The notes under the pieces are model-generated. The model saw nothing but the letters and a program-made list of their open reading frames with translations, searched no databases and was not told where the DNA came from. Position numbers and translations under genes: made by a program. Of a stretch of DNA of 21,133 nt, positions 20,943-21,133 are shown in pieces. How positions within the stretch are numbered: the first letter of the stretch is position 1; each line of letters starts with the position of its first letter. The DNA comes from a virus, in IMG/VR virus record IMGVR_UViG_3300006919_000574, positions 1 to 21,133 of that record, one strand, 5' to 3'.

Positions 20943-21133
20943 ACTTTACCTTGCCAAGTTCTAAATACTTTATTATCTGGGTTGTTGAGCCACTCTTTCC
21001 ATTTTGCACGGTCTTGTGACCAACCTTCTCGTAATGCTTTTTGCCAAATTACCATGGGTACTTCAGCGATGTGTCGCATATCTTTTCCAGGCTTAGGTGT
21101 ATTGTCTCTTAGTTTCTTAACGTGGTCAATGAC
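20939..21133 (-). CDS. Partial conserved phage protein, N-terminus cut by window edge
   Basis: The minus-strand frame is open from the window edge to TGA at 20939-20941, giving 64 residues of a C-terminus: DMRHIAEVPMVIWQKALREG, then KWKEWLNNPDNKVFRTWQGK. I recall short phage proteins with an R-H-I-A-E-I/V-P-x-x-V/I-W segment and an ending near W-L-N-D/N-P-D-N-x-x-F-R-T-W beside capsid and adaptor genes; function unknown. Its stop overlaps the adaptor ATG (ATGA), so the two are coupled. The start lies outside the window. Confidence 0.7.
   Translation of the reverse strand, partial: VIDHVKKLRDNTPKPGKDMRHIAEVPMVIWQKALREGWSQDRAKWKEWLNNPDNKVFRTWQGKV

Overview
This window looks like about half of the genome of a temperate, AT-rich tailed phage, probably marine. 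No host gene is visible. Every gene but one runs leftward on the minus strand, tightly packed with ATGA, TAATG and TAGTG type overlaps. The host inference is an AT-rich marine alphaproteobacterium such as SAR11. It rests on base composition, the small-gene style, the tail and fibre protein types and the tRNA-Lys sequence in the attachment site, so it is inference only. A short, podovirus-like (P22-like) tail is suggested by an adaptor-like protein, a propeller-like stabilisation protein and two putative ejection proteins, but no contractile or long-tail genes are visible.

Late region (21133 down to 9041, transcribed leftward): the end of a capsid/portal-side gene cut by the window edge, a head-tail adaptor, a small conserved structural protein, a 217-aa protein made almost wholly of tandem repeats, a tail fibre with a self-cleaving S74 chaperone, a small holin-like membrane protein, a conserved 101-aa protein, a propeller-like tail protein, a 75-aa protein, a GNAT-like protein, a 711-aa Gly/Pro/Gln-rich virion protein with a second S74 domain, two putative ejection proteins, and a PD-(D/E)XK endonuclease.

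Integration region (9055 to 7656): the attachment site holds the first 38 bases of a tRNA-Lys(UUU) gene, a perfect IHF-consensus match, and a pair of identical 20-bp direct repeats that flank it and look like integrase arm sites. A tyrosine integrase follows. Because the shared block is the 5' half of the tRNA, integration should put int behind the host tRNA promoter and leave the rebuilt tRNA dependent on phage-side transcription.

Early region (7659 down to 1): the only plus-strand gene (DUF3310) diverges from an excisionase-like gene that heads a replication and recombination operon: Holliday-resolvase-like nuclease, Cas4/RecB-like nuclease, Sak4-like ATPase, SSB-like protein, zinc-finger protein and Toprim primase-helicase. 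It then runs through two small proteins to a PAPS-reductase-like PP-loop enzyme. A non-coding gap of about 220 bp follows, with three 23-bp iterons, a strong hairpin and a dyad overlapping a promoter. Beyond it lie a winged-helix regulator and, after one in-frame amber codon, a second helix-turn-helix gene that runs off the left edge. Two genes shorter than 60 codons (43 aa and 58 aa) were recovered by hand translation.
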